A DNA stretch of 11,136 nucleotides from an uncultured Porphyromonadaceae bacterium (lineage in GTDB: Bacteria; Bacteroidota; Bacteroidia; Bacteroidales; Muribaculaceae), in contig CAMWZE010000021.1 in the NCBI GenBank assembly GCA_947178685.1, positions 1-11,136 of the forward strand. Direction: 5' to 3'. Of the stretch, positions 1-7,651 are shown piece by piece. The position numbers and the translations under genes are program-made. Below the pieces are notes generated by a model. The model was not told where the DNA came from. It searched no databases and worked only from the letters and a program-made list of their open reading frames with translations. Each line of letters opens with the position of its first letter. Position 1 is the first letter of the stretch.

Positions 1-1
1 G

Positions 2-598
2 GGTTTCGACACTTATGCCTATTATAAAGGGAACGATGTGCTTCGTTCTTGGATCTGTATACCTCTTACCGTGGGTATCGATGAGCGGGCCCAAGGCACT
101 ATCGACGCTCTATTCTCACCCCGCCTCTGGACAGAGAACGGACTTCTCACTCAGGCCGGCGACAAGACTTTCTGGGATCGCTCTACACTATATGCTCTCC
201 GTGGCGTATATGCCGTAGGAGCTACCGACAAAGCTACTGAATATCTAAAGAAATATTCCAACACCCGTCTTCTCGGCGACCATGTGCCCTATGCCATTGA
301 GGCGTGGCCCGAAGGTGGACAGCGACATCTCTCGGCGGAGAGTGGACTTTATGGCCGAATCATTACCGAGGGTATGTTCGGAATACGTCCCACCGGCTTC
401 CGTTCATTTACTCTCACTCCGCGTCTGCCATCGGAATGGAACGATATGGCTCTTCGCCATGTGCGTGCTTTCGGTGCCGACATGGATATCAACGTGGAGC
501 GCCTTTCCGGCGGGAAACTGAAAGTGACCGTGGCAGATGGTGGTAAGAGTAAGTCCTACACAGTGCGTGAGGGACAACCTATCAATGTGAAACTTTAA
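2..598 (+). CDS. C-terminal part of a secreted glycosidase-like protein, probably six-hairpin type (5' partial)
   Basis: The reading frame is open from the first base of the window, so the real start lies upstream. GTG at 38 is an internal Val codon, not a start. The 198 visible residues hold helical segments with aromatic-rich loops (YAYYKGNDVLRSW, TFWDRSTLYALRGVY), then EAWPEGGQRHLSAESGLYGR and a stretch ending in FGIRPTGFRSFTLTPRLP, then a beta-rich tail. This order, helical barrel end followed by a small beta-sandwich, resembles (alpha/alpha)6 six-hairpin glycosidases of Bacteroidota. The family assignment is inference: I cannot name a GH family or a substrate, and no catalytic residue can be assigned with confidence. 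The gene is followed 77 bases later by a GH97 gene on the same strand, which supports a carbohydrate-degradation role. The signal peptide is not visible because the N terminus is missing. Confidence 0.75.
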   Translation, partial: GFDTYAYYKGNDVLRSWICIPLTVGIDERAQGTIDALFSPRLWTENGLLTQAGDKTFWDRSTLYALRGVYAVGATDKATEYLKKYSNTRLLGDHVPYAIEAWPEGGQRHLSAESGLYGRIITEGMFGIRPTGFRSFTLTPRLPSEWNDMALRHVRAFGADMDINVERLSGGKLKVTVADGGKSKSYTVREGQPINVKL

Positions 599-611
599 TT
601 TATCGGAGAAT

Positions 612-652
612 GGGCCATTTGCAACAACTCCGTTGTGGATGGCCCGTTTCTT
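612..652 (+). terminator. Hairpin between the first CAZyme gene and GH97, possible terminator or attenuator
   Basis: GGGCCAT at 612-618 pairs with ATGGCCC at 639-645. Inside it ACAAC at 624-628 pairs with GTTGT at 632-636 around a 3-base loop. The hairpin is followed by a T/C-rich stretch (gtttcttctc) rather than a clean T run, so termination may be partial. It sits 14 bases after the stop of the upstream gene and 31 bases before the GH97 start. I see no TAnnTTTG box between it and that start, so read-through into GH97 is likely. Confidence 0.5.
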
Positions 653-675
653 CTCACTGACAAAGCTATTTTAAA

Positions 676-2649
676 ATGAGAAATCTATTATTTGGATGCC
701 TCTTGCTGTCGACTATCCCGGTGGTGGGGGCAAAGGAATATGCCGTCGTATCGCCCGACGGACGTCTTAAAGCCGATATAAATGTTGGCAAGGAGCTCAC
801 TTATTCTGTAAGTCTTGATGGTAAGGAGCTTATCTCTCCATCTCCGCTCTCAATGACACTTGCCAATGGCACGGTGTGGGGCGATGATGCGAAAGTCTCG
901 AAGGTAACCCGCAAATCGGTGGATGGTGCCGTTCCCTCTCCGTTCTACAGAGCAGAAAGTCTGCCGGAGAAATATAATGCCGCTACATTCGAATTCAAGG
1001 GTAACTGGGGTGTTGAGGTGCGCGCTTACGATGATGGCGTGGCTTATCGTTTCATCTCAAAGGGAAAACAGCCCCTCACGGTGGCTGATGAAGAGGTGGT
1101 CTACAATTTCCCGATCGATGCCACTGCTTATGTCCCCTATGTACGCGCCCGTGGCGATGAGGATCAATATTTCAATTCTTTTGAGAATGAATACACCAAG
1201 ACAAAGCTTTCAGAAGTGAAACAGGATAATCTGGTGTTCCTTCCGATGGTGGTGGAGCTTGACGGCGGTGTGAAGGTGACAGTGACAGAGTCAGACCTTG
1301 AAAAATTCCCCGGCCTTTATATGAATGGCACCGGAGGAAAATCTCTCAAGGGAAGCCATCCGCGTTATCCCAAGAAGACGGTTCAGGGCGGCCATAACAA
1401 CCTCCAGATGATCGTGGAGGAGAGAGAGAATTATATCTCCAAATCTGATGGCGCCCGCACTTTCCCCTGGCGTGTGGCTATCGTGACAGAAAACGATAAG
1501 GATCTTGCCGCCTCCAATCTTTCATATCTTCTTGCCTCCCCTTCAAGAGTGGCCGACACGAGCTGGATCAAACCCGGCAAAGTGGCTTGGGACTGGTGGA
1601 ACGCCTGGAATCTTACAGGCGTGGATTTCAAGGCAGGTATCAACAACGACACTTATAAGAAATATATTGACTTCGCTGCCGACAACGGCATCGAATATGT
1701 GATCCTTGATGAGGGTTGGGCTGTCAATAAGAAAGCTGATCTCATGCAGGTTGTGCCGGAGATTGATCTTGAGGAGCTTGTGACATATGCCGCCGGCAAG
1801 AATGTGGATATCGTGTTGTGGGCCGGCTATCATGCTTTCGACCGCGACATGGAGCAGGTGTGCAAGCATTATGCAGATATGGGTGTCAAGGGTTTCAAGG
1901 TAGACTTCATGGATCGCGATGATCAGGAGGTGGTAGACTTTGTTCACCGTGCAGCCGAAACGTGTGCCGATCATAAGCTTTTCCTTGATCTTCATGGCAT
2001 GTATAAACCGGCAGGTCTTAACCGCACATATCCCAATGTACTCAACTTTGAGGGTGTGAATGGTCTGGAGCAGATGAAATGGAGCACCATCAAACTTGAT
2101 CAGGTGGAATATGATGTGATGATACCCTTCATCCGTCAGGCTGCCGGCCCCATGGACTATACTCCCGGCGCAATGAAAAATGGTACAAAAAAGACCTATC
2201 ATGCCGATTACTACGAGCCTATGAGCCAGGGTACACGTTGCCGTCAGCTCGCTCTTTTCCTTGTGTTTGACTCACCCTTCACCATGCTGAGCGACACTCC
2301 CGTCAACTATGACCGTGAGCCGGAATGTCGCGATTTCATCGCTGAGATTCCCACTGTGTGGGATGAGACAGTAGTGCTTGATGGCAAGATGGGCGACTAC
2401 ATCGTGACAGCACGTCGCAAGGGTGACACCTGGTATGTGGGTGGCCTTACCGACTGGACTCCCCGCAACCTATCCCTTGACCTCTCATTCCTTGGCAACG
2501 GCAATCATCAGGCAGTGCTTTTCAAGGATGGAGTCAACGCATCGCATAATGCGAACGACTATAAGAAAGAGACAGTTACCGTAAACGGTTCTCAGCCTTT
2601 GGAGGTGGCACTTGCTCCCGGTGGCGGTTTCGCCATGATAATAAAATAA
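676..2649 (+). CDS. GH97 glycoside hydrolase, retaining type, probable alpha-galactosidase
   Basis: A 657-residue periplasmic enzyme. It starts with a type I signal peptide (MRNLLFGCLLLSTIPVVGA, probable cut after residue 19). The N-terminal beta-sandwich begins at about residue 22 (YAVVSPDGRLKADI, typical of GH97), the catalytic barrel covers roughly 290-560 and a C-terminal beta domain follows. GH97 contains inverting SusB-like alpha-glucosidases and retaining alpha-galactosidases. In the retaining Bacteroides thetaiotaomicron enzyme BtGal97b, the nucleophile Asp415 and acid/base Glu470 are 55 residues apart. Here Asp410 in KVDFMDRDD and Glu465 in FEGVNGLEQ are also exactly 55 apart. Glu459 and Glu205 (VTESDLEKFPG) fit the calcium-ligand positions. 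The retaining mechanism is therefore well supported. Alpha-galactosidase is the best guess, but beta-L-arabinopyranosidase is also known in this branch. The next gene starts 27 bases downstream, so the two are probably one operon. Confidence 0.93.
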   Translation: MRNLLFGCLLLSTIPVVGAKEYAVVSPDGRLKADINVGKELTYSVSLDGKELISPSPLSMTLANGTVWGDDAKVSKVTRKSVDGAVPSPFYRAESLPEKYNAATFEFKGNWGVEVRAYDDGVAYRFISKGKQPLTVADEEVVYNFPIDATAYVPYVRARGDEDQYFNSFENEYTKTKLSEVKQDNLVFLPMVVELDGGVKVTVTESDLEKFPGLYMNGTGGKSLKGSHPRYPKKTVQGGHNNLQMIVEERENYISKSDGARTFPWRVAIVTENDKDLAASNLSYLLASPSRVADTSWIKPGKVAWDWWNAWNLTGVDFKAGINNDTYKKYIDFAADNGIEYVILDEGWAVNKKADLMQVVPEIDLEELVTYAAGKNVDIVLWAGYHAFDRDMEQVCKHYADMGVKGFKVDFMDRDDQEVVDFVHRAAETCADHKLFLDLHGMYKPAGLNRTYPNVLNFEGVNGLEQMKWSTIKLDQVEYDVMIPFIRQAAGPMDYTPGAMKNGTKKTYHADYYEPMSQGTRCRQLALFLVFDSPFTMLSDTPVNYDREPECRDFIAEIPTVWDETVVLDGKMGDYIVTARRKGDTWYVGGLTDWTPRNLSLDLSFLGNGNHQAVLFKDGVNASHNANDYKKETVTVNGSQPLEVALAPGGGFAMIIK

Positions 2650-2676
2650 GAGTCGTCTAAGGTAATTCCTGTTGCT

Positions 2677-4143
2677 ATGGATCTAAAGACTCTATTGCTT
2701 TCACTGCTTCCTCTTGCGATTGCCTCTTGTGGCAGTCACAAAGGAGGGGTGAAACCGGATATATCTCCTGATGAGGTGGCTGTGTTCACATCGTCAGATG
2801 AGAAATTGCAGAAGTCTTATGAATGGGCACGCCGTATGGCTCTCTCTTACTCTCATGATGACTCCGACCCGGTTGGATATTGGTATGAGGCGGCTTTGCC
2901 CACTCGTGAAGCCTTTTGTATGCGCGATGTCTCACATCAGTCGGTGGGGGCTCAGATTCTCGGACTTGTGCCCCATAATAAGAATATGTTTACTCTGTTC
3001 GTGGATAATATCAGCGAGCCAAAAGATTGGTGCAGCTATTGGGAGATAAACCGCTACAATAAGCCTGCACCTGCTGATTATCTCAACGATAAGGAGTTCT
3101 GGTATAATCTGAATGCCAATTTTGATGTGATGCAGGCTTGCCTGAAGCTGTATCGCTGGACGGGCGACACCGACTATGTGAGTGGCGACAACTTCAGAAA
3201 TTTCTATGACAGGAGTGTGGCAGACTACATTGACCGCTGGCACCTTTGGCCGGACTCCATTATGGTGCGTGAGGCTAACATGAATGTGCCTGCTGATTTC
3301 GACAGGAGCAACAGCTTCCATGTGTGCCGGGGTCTTCCATCATATGTGGAGAATGTGCCCGGAGTCACGGTAGGTCTTGATCTGCTTGCTACACTGTATG
3401 CCGGCTTCGGAGCATATGCCGAGATCTCGGCTATCAACGGCAACCACGAACGGAGAGAGGCGGCTCTCGGGAATGCGAAAAAATACCGTGACATCATTGA
3501 GAATCGATGGTGGGACGCTGAAAACGGCCGTTATCACACAGCCGTGCTTTCCGATGGCGATTTCCGGAGAGGTGAAGGTGTGCCCTACATTATGTGGTTT
3601 AACGTCACTGATGACGAGGAGCGGGCCAAGGGAGTGCTCACCGACATAATGGAGAGCCAATGGAATGTGGAGAATCTTTCGCATTTCCCGGAGATGTTCT
3701 ATCGCTACGGATATAATGATGAGGCTTATGCCTATCTTGTGAGCCTTCCTTCTATGTCTCGTTCCGAATATCCGGAGGTATCGTTCGGAGTGGTGGAGGG
3801 GTGCGTTTGCGGTGCTATGGGTTTACGTCCTGATTATGTCAGCAAGTCTGTGGCCACCCTTTCGCACATCACGACTCCTGATGCCGATTCAAGCCTTAAG
3901 AACGTGAAAGTGTTTGACGGCTATATGAGTGTGCGTCATGTAGGCAATGACTATACGGAGATATCCAACGACACCTCCGAGGATCTTGTCTGGAAAGTAT
4001 CTTTCTTAGGCGACTATTCTGCTGTGGAGGCGGATGGAAAGAGATTTCCGGTCACCCGTCATACCGACCTGAAGGGAAACGTCTATACTACAGCGGAAAT
4101 TGAGCTTGGTGGAGGCGTATCGCTCAATGCGCATGCAGTGTGA
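2677..4143 (+). CDS. Lipoprotein resembling six-hairpin glycosidases, family not assigned
   Basis: 488 residues. The N terminus is a lipoprotein signal: MDLKTLLLSLLPLAIAS then Cys18, with Ile-Ala-Ser before the Cys. The residues after Cys (GSHKGGVKPD) lack the acidic or Lys-Asp/Glu cluster linked to surface export in Bacteroidota, so the protein probably faces the periplasm. The body is mostly helical and aromatic-rich, with segments such as GYWYEAALPTREAFCMRDVSHQ (Arg77, Glu78, Arg83, Asp84), DWCSYWEINRYNKPAP and RWWDAENGRYHTAVL. It ends in a beta-rich region from about residue 410. This pattern fits an (alpha/alpha)6 barrel glycosidase, but I do not recognise a specific family and the catalytic acids are unknown. 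It starts 27 bases after the GH97 stop with no terminator between, so co-expression is likely. No Shine-Dalgarno is seen, as is usual in this phylum. Confidence 0.85.
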   Translation: MDLKTLLLSLLPLAIASCGSHKGGVKPDISPDEVAVFTSSDEKLQKSYEWARRMALSYSHDDSDPVGYWYEAALPTREAFCMRDVSHQSVGAQILGLVPHNKNMFTLFVDNISEPKDWCSYWEINRYNKPAPADYLNDKEFWYNLNANFDVMQACLKLYRWTGDTDYVSGDNFRNFYDRSVADYIDRWHLWPDSIMVREANMNVPADFDRSNSFHVCRGLPSYVENVPGVTVGLDLLATLYAGFGAYAEISAINGNHERREAALGNAKKYRDIIENRWWDAENGRYHTAVLSDGDFRRGEGVPYIMWFNVTDDEERAKGVLTDIMESQWNVENLSHFPEMFYRYGYNDEAYAYLVSLPSMSRSEYPEVSFGVVEGCVCGAMGLRPDYVSKSVATLSHITTPDADSSLKNVKVFDGYMSVRHVGNDYTEISNDTSEDLVWKVSFLGDYSAVEADGKRFPVTRHTDLKGNVYTTAEIELGGGVSLNAHAV

Positions 4144-4160
4144 TGTAATATTGAAATAAT

Positions 4161-4261
4161 CCGCCCACGGTGTTTGTAATGTGTAGGTCACTGCGTTTGA
4201 GGTTATGCCATGACGTGGGTTTCCGGTTAACCTATACATCACAACCCGGGGCGGTTTTTTT
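4161..4261 (+). terminator. Long terminator-like hairpin with T run after the CAZyme operon
   Basis: CCGCCC (4161-4166) pairs with GGGCGG (4249-4254), and CGG (4168-4170) with CCG (4246-4248). Then 15 positions at 4174-4188 pair with 4230-4244 with one mismatch and one G-T wobble. The apical part (4189-4229) can form a weaker inner stem (CAC 4189-4191 with GTG 4215-4217). Seven T follow at 4255-4261. The GC-rich base plus T run is the signature of an intrinsic terminator reading on the + strand, 18 bases after the lipoprotein stop. The stem is far longer than a minimal terminator. Confidence 0.8.
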
Positions 4262-4271
4262 ATACTTTCAT

Positions 4272-4302
4272 TTTCATATTTAATTCTCATTCGTTAACTT
4301 TG
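4272..4302 (+). promoter_or_regulatory. Bacteroidota-type promoter for the HTCS gene
   Basis: TAACTTTG at 4295-4302 matches the Bacteroidota -7 consensus TAnnTTTG exactly. About 20 bases upstream lies a T-rich TTTC at 4272-4275, an imperfect match to the -33 TTTG. A start site near 4309 is inferred, giving a leader of about 115 bases before the ATG at 4425. The region is A/T-rich and lies directly after the upstream terminator. Confidence 0.65.
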
Positions 4303-4314
4303 TGTAAAGTTTTT

Positions 4315-4340
4315 GAAGTTGTCTGCATATAGGCAACTTC
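4315..4340 (+). promoter_or_regulatory. Stem-loop at the start of the HTCS mRNA leader
   Basis: GAAGTTGTCT (4315-4324) pairs with AGGCAACTTC (4331-4340) around a 6-base loop, giving a 10-pair stem with one wobble. It begins only a few bases after the predicted transcription start and is not followed by a T run, so it is not a terminator. It could stabilise the 5' end of the mRNA or be a regulatory site. The function is unknown. Confidence 0.5.
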
Positions 4341-4424
4341 ATTTCATCTACTTCAGATTGAATTTTAATACTGATGTTGTGAAGCATCCTCATCCGTTGA
4401 TTAACGTCTTTGATATCGATTATT

Positions 4425-7400
4425 ATGCTCCGGATTTATCTGTCTCTGATCCTTTCTCTTCTCCCTTTATTGTCGTGGGGCACAGGGTCGCTCCTCGACT
4501 CTCGGCGTGTACGTCATTATACTGTGGAAGATGGTTTGGCCTCAAATGCTGTCTATTCATTTTGTCAGGATTCCAAAGGACGTATGTGGTTTGGAACTAT
4601 CGACGGGTTACACTGCTTCGATGGCTATAACATAACGGAATATCGTGACGATAACCTCCCTTCTCTTGGCAGTGTGATATCAGTGATACGCGAAGATGAT
4701 AAAGATCATCTTTGGGTGGGCACCCGCAACGGGGCTGTATTGTTTGATTTGCGTCTTGAAAAATTTATTGACATTCCGATAAATCCCTCCTCAAGCACCC
4801 GCATTAAATCGGGTGTAAACAATATCTTCCTGGATAGCCGGGGGATGGTGTGGATATCTACAATGAGTGAGGGAGTGTTTCGCTATGATCCTTCCACCGA
4901 AATGCTCACTCAATATCCCTCGATGGCAAAGATTCAAAGCGACAACGTAAGAGTAGTAATGGAAGACTCACAAGGCACATTGTGGGCCGGAACTGCTACG
5001 GGACTTACGGTATATAATCCGAGCCAAGATCGTTTTCTCCCTGTAGCAGTTGAAAATGATGAACTTCTGAATGTGACATCTCTCTATGAAGATAGAGCGC
5101 ACAACTTATGGATTGGTTCGCGCGGAAGCGGCCTTTTTCTTTTAGATAAAGCCACAGGACGTGCCGTGCCCAAGCTTAAACCTGCCGATAGTAATTCTCT
5201 GCTCACGGTGCGCGATATCAAGGAATGGCGCGACGGTGAGCTTCTGCTCGCCTCCGATCAGGGTCTCACGTCGTATAATGTGGCCACCGGAGAGACCTCC
5301 CTGATGCGAGCAGACCATAATAATCCCAATGCACTTAATGATAATTATCTCCAGTCGTTGTTTATAGACCGTGAGAACGGTCTGTGGATAGGCACATATT
5401 TCGGCGGAGTGAATTACATATCGCCTATGCCGGGACTTTTTACACATTACAATCATGAAAATTCCACTCTTTCAGCCCACACAGTCAGTGTGATTGCTGA
5501 TGCCGGGGAGGGGAAGGTATGGTTGGGTTCAGATGATGCCGGTGTGTTCTATTGGGATCGCACCACTGACCAATTCACTCCCTTGAGGAGACATCCTCTT
5601 GGAAATGGCTCGGCATATAAGAATATTCATGCCCTTCTTCAGGATGGCAACCGTCTGTTTGTCGGTATGTATCTGGGAGGTCTGGATATAGTTGACCTCA
5701 AGACCGGTAAACTCACCAACCATAAGGGTGGCCAGTCCATACGTTCCCTATATGCCTCAAGTATCTATGCCATATATCGCGACAGCTATGGCGAAATATG
5801 GATCGGCACATCAGAAGGATTGGTTAAATACTGTGCGGCCACGGATGATTTCGAAAGAATTTTTGAGGTGCATCCAGCCGATGTTGACTGCATAATAGAA
5901 GATAAGAGGGGCGGCCTCTGGGTTGGAACAACCGACCGTGGAATATTCCGTCTTGATCGTAAATCCGGCAAATGGCATCACTATCCGACTAACTACTCGG
6001 AAGGACTTGGTTCATCAGGCGACCTCCCTTCACATGCTGTGGTGACAGGCGAATGTGATTCTGATGGAAATCTTTGGATGGGTACAGATGGGGGTGGTCT
6101 GCTGCGCTTTGATTACGAGAAAAATAAATTTGTAAGGGAGCCATTGCCGGCATCTCTGAGAGTAATAAATAAGATAATCTATCATGACGGACGCCTCTGG
6201 CTTGGCACATCGAAAGGATTACACTGCTATTCACTTAAAGACAGCACCCTTTTCTCTTTCGGCACACAAGCCGGTCTGCAGGGAAGTATCTTCCTACCTA
6301 ATTCAGGAATGAAGACCTCTGACGGAATTATACTTATGGGTGGCACCAACGGTTTCAATGCCTTTAATCCCGACAAGCTGAATCCTCCCCCTTATAAGCC
6401 TGAGGTAATACTGGTAGATTTTCAGATATTTAATAATCCTGTGGAGTTAGGGAGTTCCGAATCCCCTTTGGAACAGTCGATCACCTATTCCGATGGCCTG
6501 ACCCTCACCCATACACAACGTATGATTACCTTCAAGGTTGTGCCTGTGAGCTACATCAACCCGTCTCATAACAATTATCTTTATAAGCTTGAAGGATTCG
6601 ATAAAGATTGGAATGACGGTAATCCATCACAGTCAATTACCTACACGAATCTCCCTCCCGGTAAGTACACATTCAGAGTCAAGACTTCAGATGGCCTTGG
6701 AGGCTGGAACGAGGATGCTTTTGTGTTTCCTGTGAAGGTGCTTCCTCCGTGGTGGTTGTCATCGTGGATGATAGCAGGCTATGTAGTGGTGATTGTAGGT
6801 GTGGCGTTACTCCTCTACAGACGCCTCATACGGAAACATCAGGAGAAGCTGGATAAACTTGCAATGGAGAAAGACCGTGAGCTTTATCAAAGCAAAATTG
6901 ATTTCTTCACCAATATAGTGCATGAGATACGCACACCTCTCACCCTCATACTCTCTCCTCTGGAAAACCTTATGAATAAGGAGGGGAACATCAGCGACTG
7001 TCGTCCTCAGCTGGATGTGATGAACCGTAACGGTCTTCGTCTTCTGGCGCTTGTAAATCATCTTATGGATTTCCGAAAGATGGAGTCAGGGGCGATGAAA
7101 CTCGTGATAACCGATGTTGACATACGTGGAGTGCTTGATGATATAAGCCGGAATTATATGCTCACGGCATCGTTGAAAGATCTGGAGGTGCATGTAAATT
7201 TGCCTGATCATCCCTGCATGGCAAGGGTGGATAAGGAGGCATTCACACAGATCGTGAATAACCTCCTGTCTAATGCTTTGAAATTTTCCAAGTCGGAGAT
7301 TGATATCACGTTGACTCATCTTGACAATGGTTCCTACCGTCTGTCGGTGAAAAACAACGGAGATGCCATACCTCTGTCAGAGCAGACTAAAATATTCACC

Positions 7401-7640
7401 CCCTTTTATCAGATTGCTGAGAATCGCCCCACTGATAATATAGGCACAGGTCTCGGTTTGCTCTTGGTTAAGAGGTATGCCGATCTGATGGGAGCCACTG
7501 TAGAGGTGAAGAGTAATGGAGATATAGGTGCGGAGTTTATACTTGACTTCCCGTCATCATTGGATGCAGATCAGTTGCCGATTTCCGAACGTCGTGATTA
7601 TGAGGGCGATACGGGGGGGGTAGAACGACTTCTTCGATAA
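4425..7640 (+). CDS. Hybrid two-component system sensor and histidine kinase half (receiver/AraC half out of frame)
   Basis: 1071 residues from ATG 4425. That start gives a clean signal peptide (MLRIYLSLILSLLPLLSW), and a TTG at 4410 is less likely. About 14 Reg_prop blades carrying WxGT-like motifs (MWFGTIDG, LWVGTRNG, LWIGTYFGG, LWMGTDGGG) span roughly residues 30-650 and form two seven-bladed periplasmic propellers. A Y_Y_Y domain follows (about 660-772, LEGFDKDWND), then one membrane helix (about 778-802) and a HisKA domain with phospho-acceptor His833 in HEIRTPLTLI. The HATPase domain has its N box at 945-950 (NNLLSN) and a G box at about 1007 (GTGLGL). In known HTCS proteins, receiver and AraC domains follow in the same chain. 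Here the frame changes at eight G (7613-7620) and the chain stops at 7638 after six unrelated residues (VERLLR). It is predicted to sense a PUL oligosaccharide and regulate the CAZyme genes upstream. Confidence 0.93.
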   Translation: MLRIYLSLILSLLPLLSWGTGSLLDSRRVRHYTVEDGLASNAVYSFCQDSKGRMWFGTIDGLHCFDGYNITEYRDDNLPSLGSVISVIREDDKDHLWVGTRNGAVLFDLRLEKFIDIPINPSSSTRIKSGVNNIFLDSRGMVWISTMSEGVFRYDPSTEMLTQYPSMAKIQSDNVRVVMEDSQGTLWAGTATGLTVYNPSQDRFLPVAVENDELLNVTSLYEDRAHNLWIGSRGSGLFLLDKATGRAVPKLKPADSNSLLTVRDIKEWRDGELLLASDQGLTSYNVATGETSLMRADHNNPNALNDNYLQSLFIDRENGLWIGTYFGGVNYISPMPGLFTHYNHENSTLSAHTVSVIADAGEGKVWLGSDDAGVFYWDRTTDQFTPLRRHPLGNGSAYKNIHALLQDGNRLFVGMYLGGLDIVDLKTGKLTNHKGGQSIRSLYASSIYAIYRDSYGEIWIGTSEGLVKYCAATDDFERIFEVHPADVDCIIEDKRGGLWVGTTDRGIFRLDRKSGKWHHYPTNYSEGLGSSGDLPSHAVVTGECDSDGNLWMGTDGGGLLRFDYEKNKFVREPLPASLRVINKIIYHDGRLWLGTSKGLHCYSLKDSTLFSFGTQAGLQGSIFLPNSGMKTSDGIILMGGTNGFNAFNPDKLNPPPYKPEVILVDFQIFNNPVELGSSESPLEQSITYSDGLTLTHTQRMITFKVVPVSYINPSHNNYLYKLEGFDKDWNDGNPSQSITYTNLPPGKYTFRVKTSDGLGGWNEDAFVFPVKVLPPWWLSSWMIAGYVVVIVGVALLLYRRLIRKHQEKLDKLAMEKDRELYQSKIDFFTNIVHEIRTPLTLILSPLENLMNKEGNISDCRPQLDVMNRNGLRLLALVNHLMDFRKMESGAMKLVITDVDIRGVLDDISRNYMLTASLKDLEVHVNLPDHPCMARVDKEAFTQIVNNLLSNALKFSKSEIDITLTHLDNGSYRLSVKNNGDAIPLSEQTKIFTPFYQIAENRPTDNIGTGLGLLLVKRYADLMGATVEVKSNGDIGAEFILDFPSSLDADQLPISERRDYEGDTGGVERLLR
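7613..7620 (+). repeat. Run of eight G at the HTCS frame break
   Basis: Eight G lie between the kinase domain and the receiver domain. Read in the kinase frame the codons are ACG GGG GGG GTA. With nine or six G the frame would pass directly into the receiver/AraC coding sequence. With eight G the kinase frame stops at TAA 7638. Such runs are prone to slippage in replication and to sequencing error, and the codons also fit the X XXY YYZ pattern of -1 frameshift sites. Confidence 0.9.
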
Positions 7641-7651
7641 AGGAAAAGGTC

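Noticed and set aside
1543..2202. Minus-strand open frame of 219 codons opposite the GH97 gene
   Set aside because: It covers the conserved catalytic region of GH97 on the other strand and shows no domain of its own.
4410..4412. TTG as an alternative HTCS start
   Set aside because: ATG at 4425 gives a better signal peptide directly at the N terminus. The five extra residues add nothing recognisable.
4313..4630. Plus-strand open frame of 105 codons overlapping the HTCS leader and start
   Set aside because: It runs through the leader stem-loop and the HTCS signal peptide in another frame, and no family resemblance is seen.
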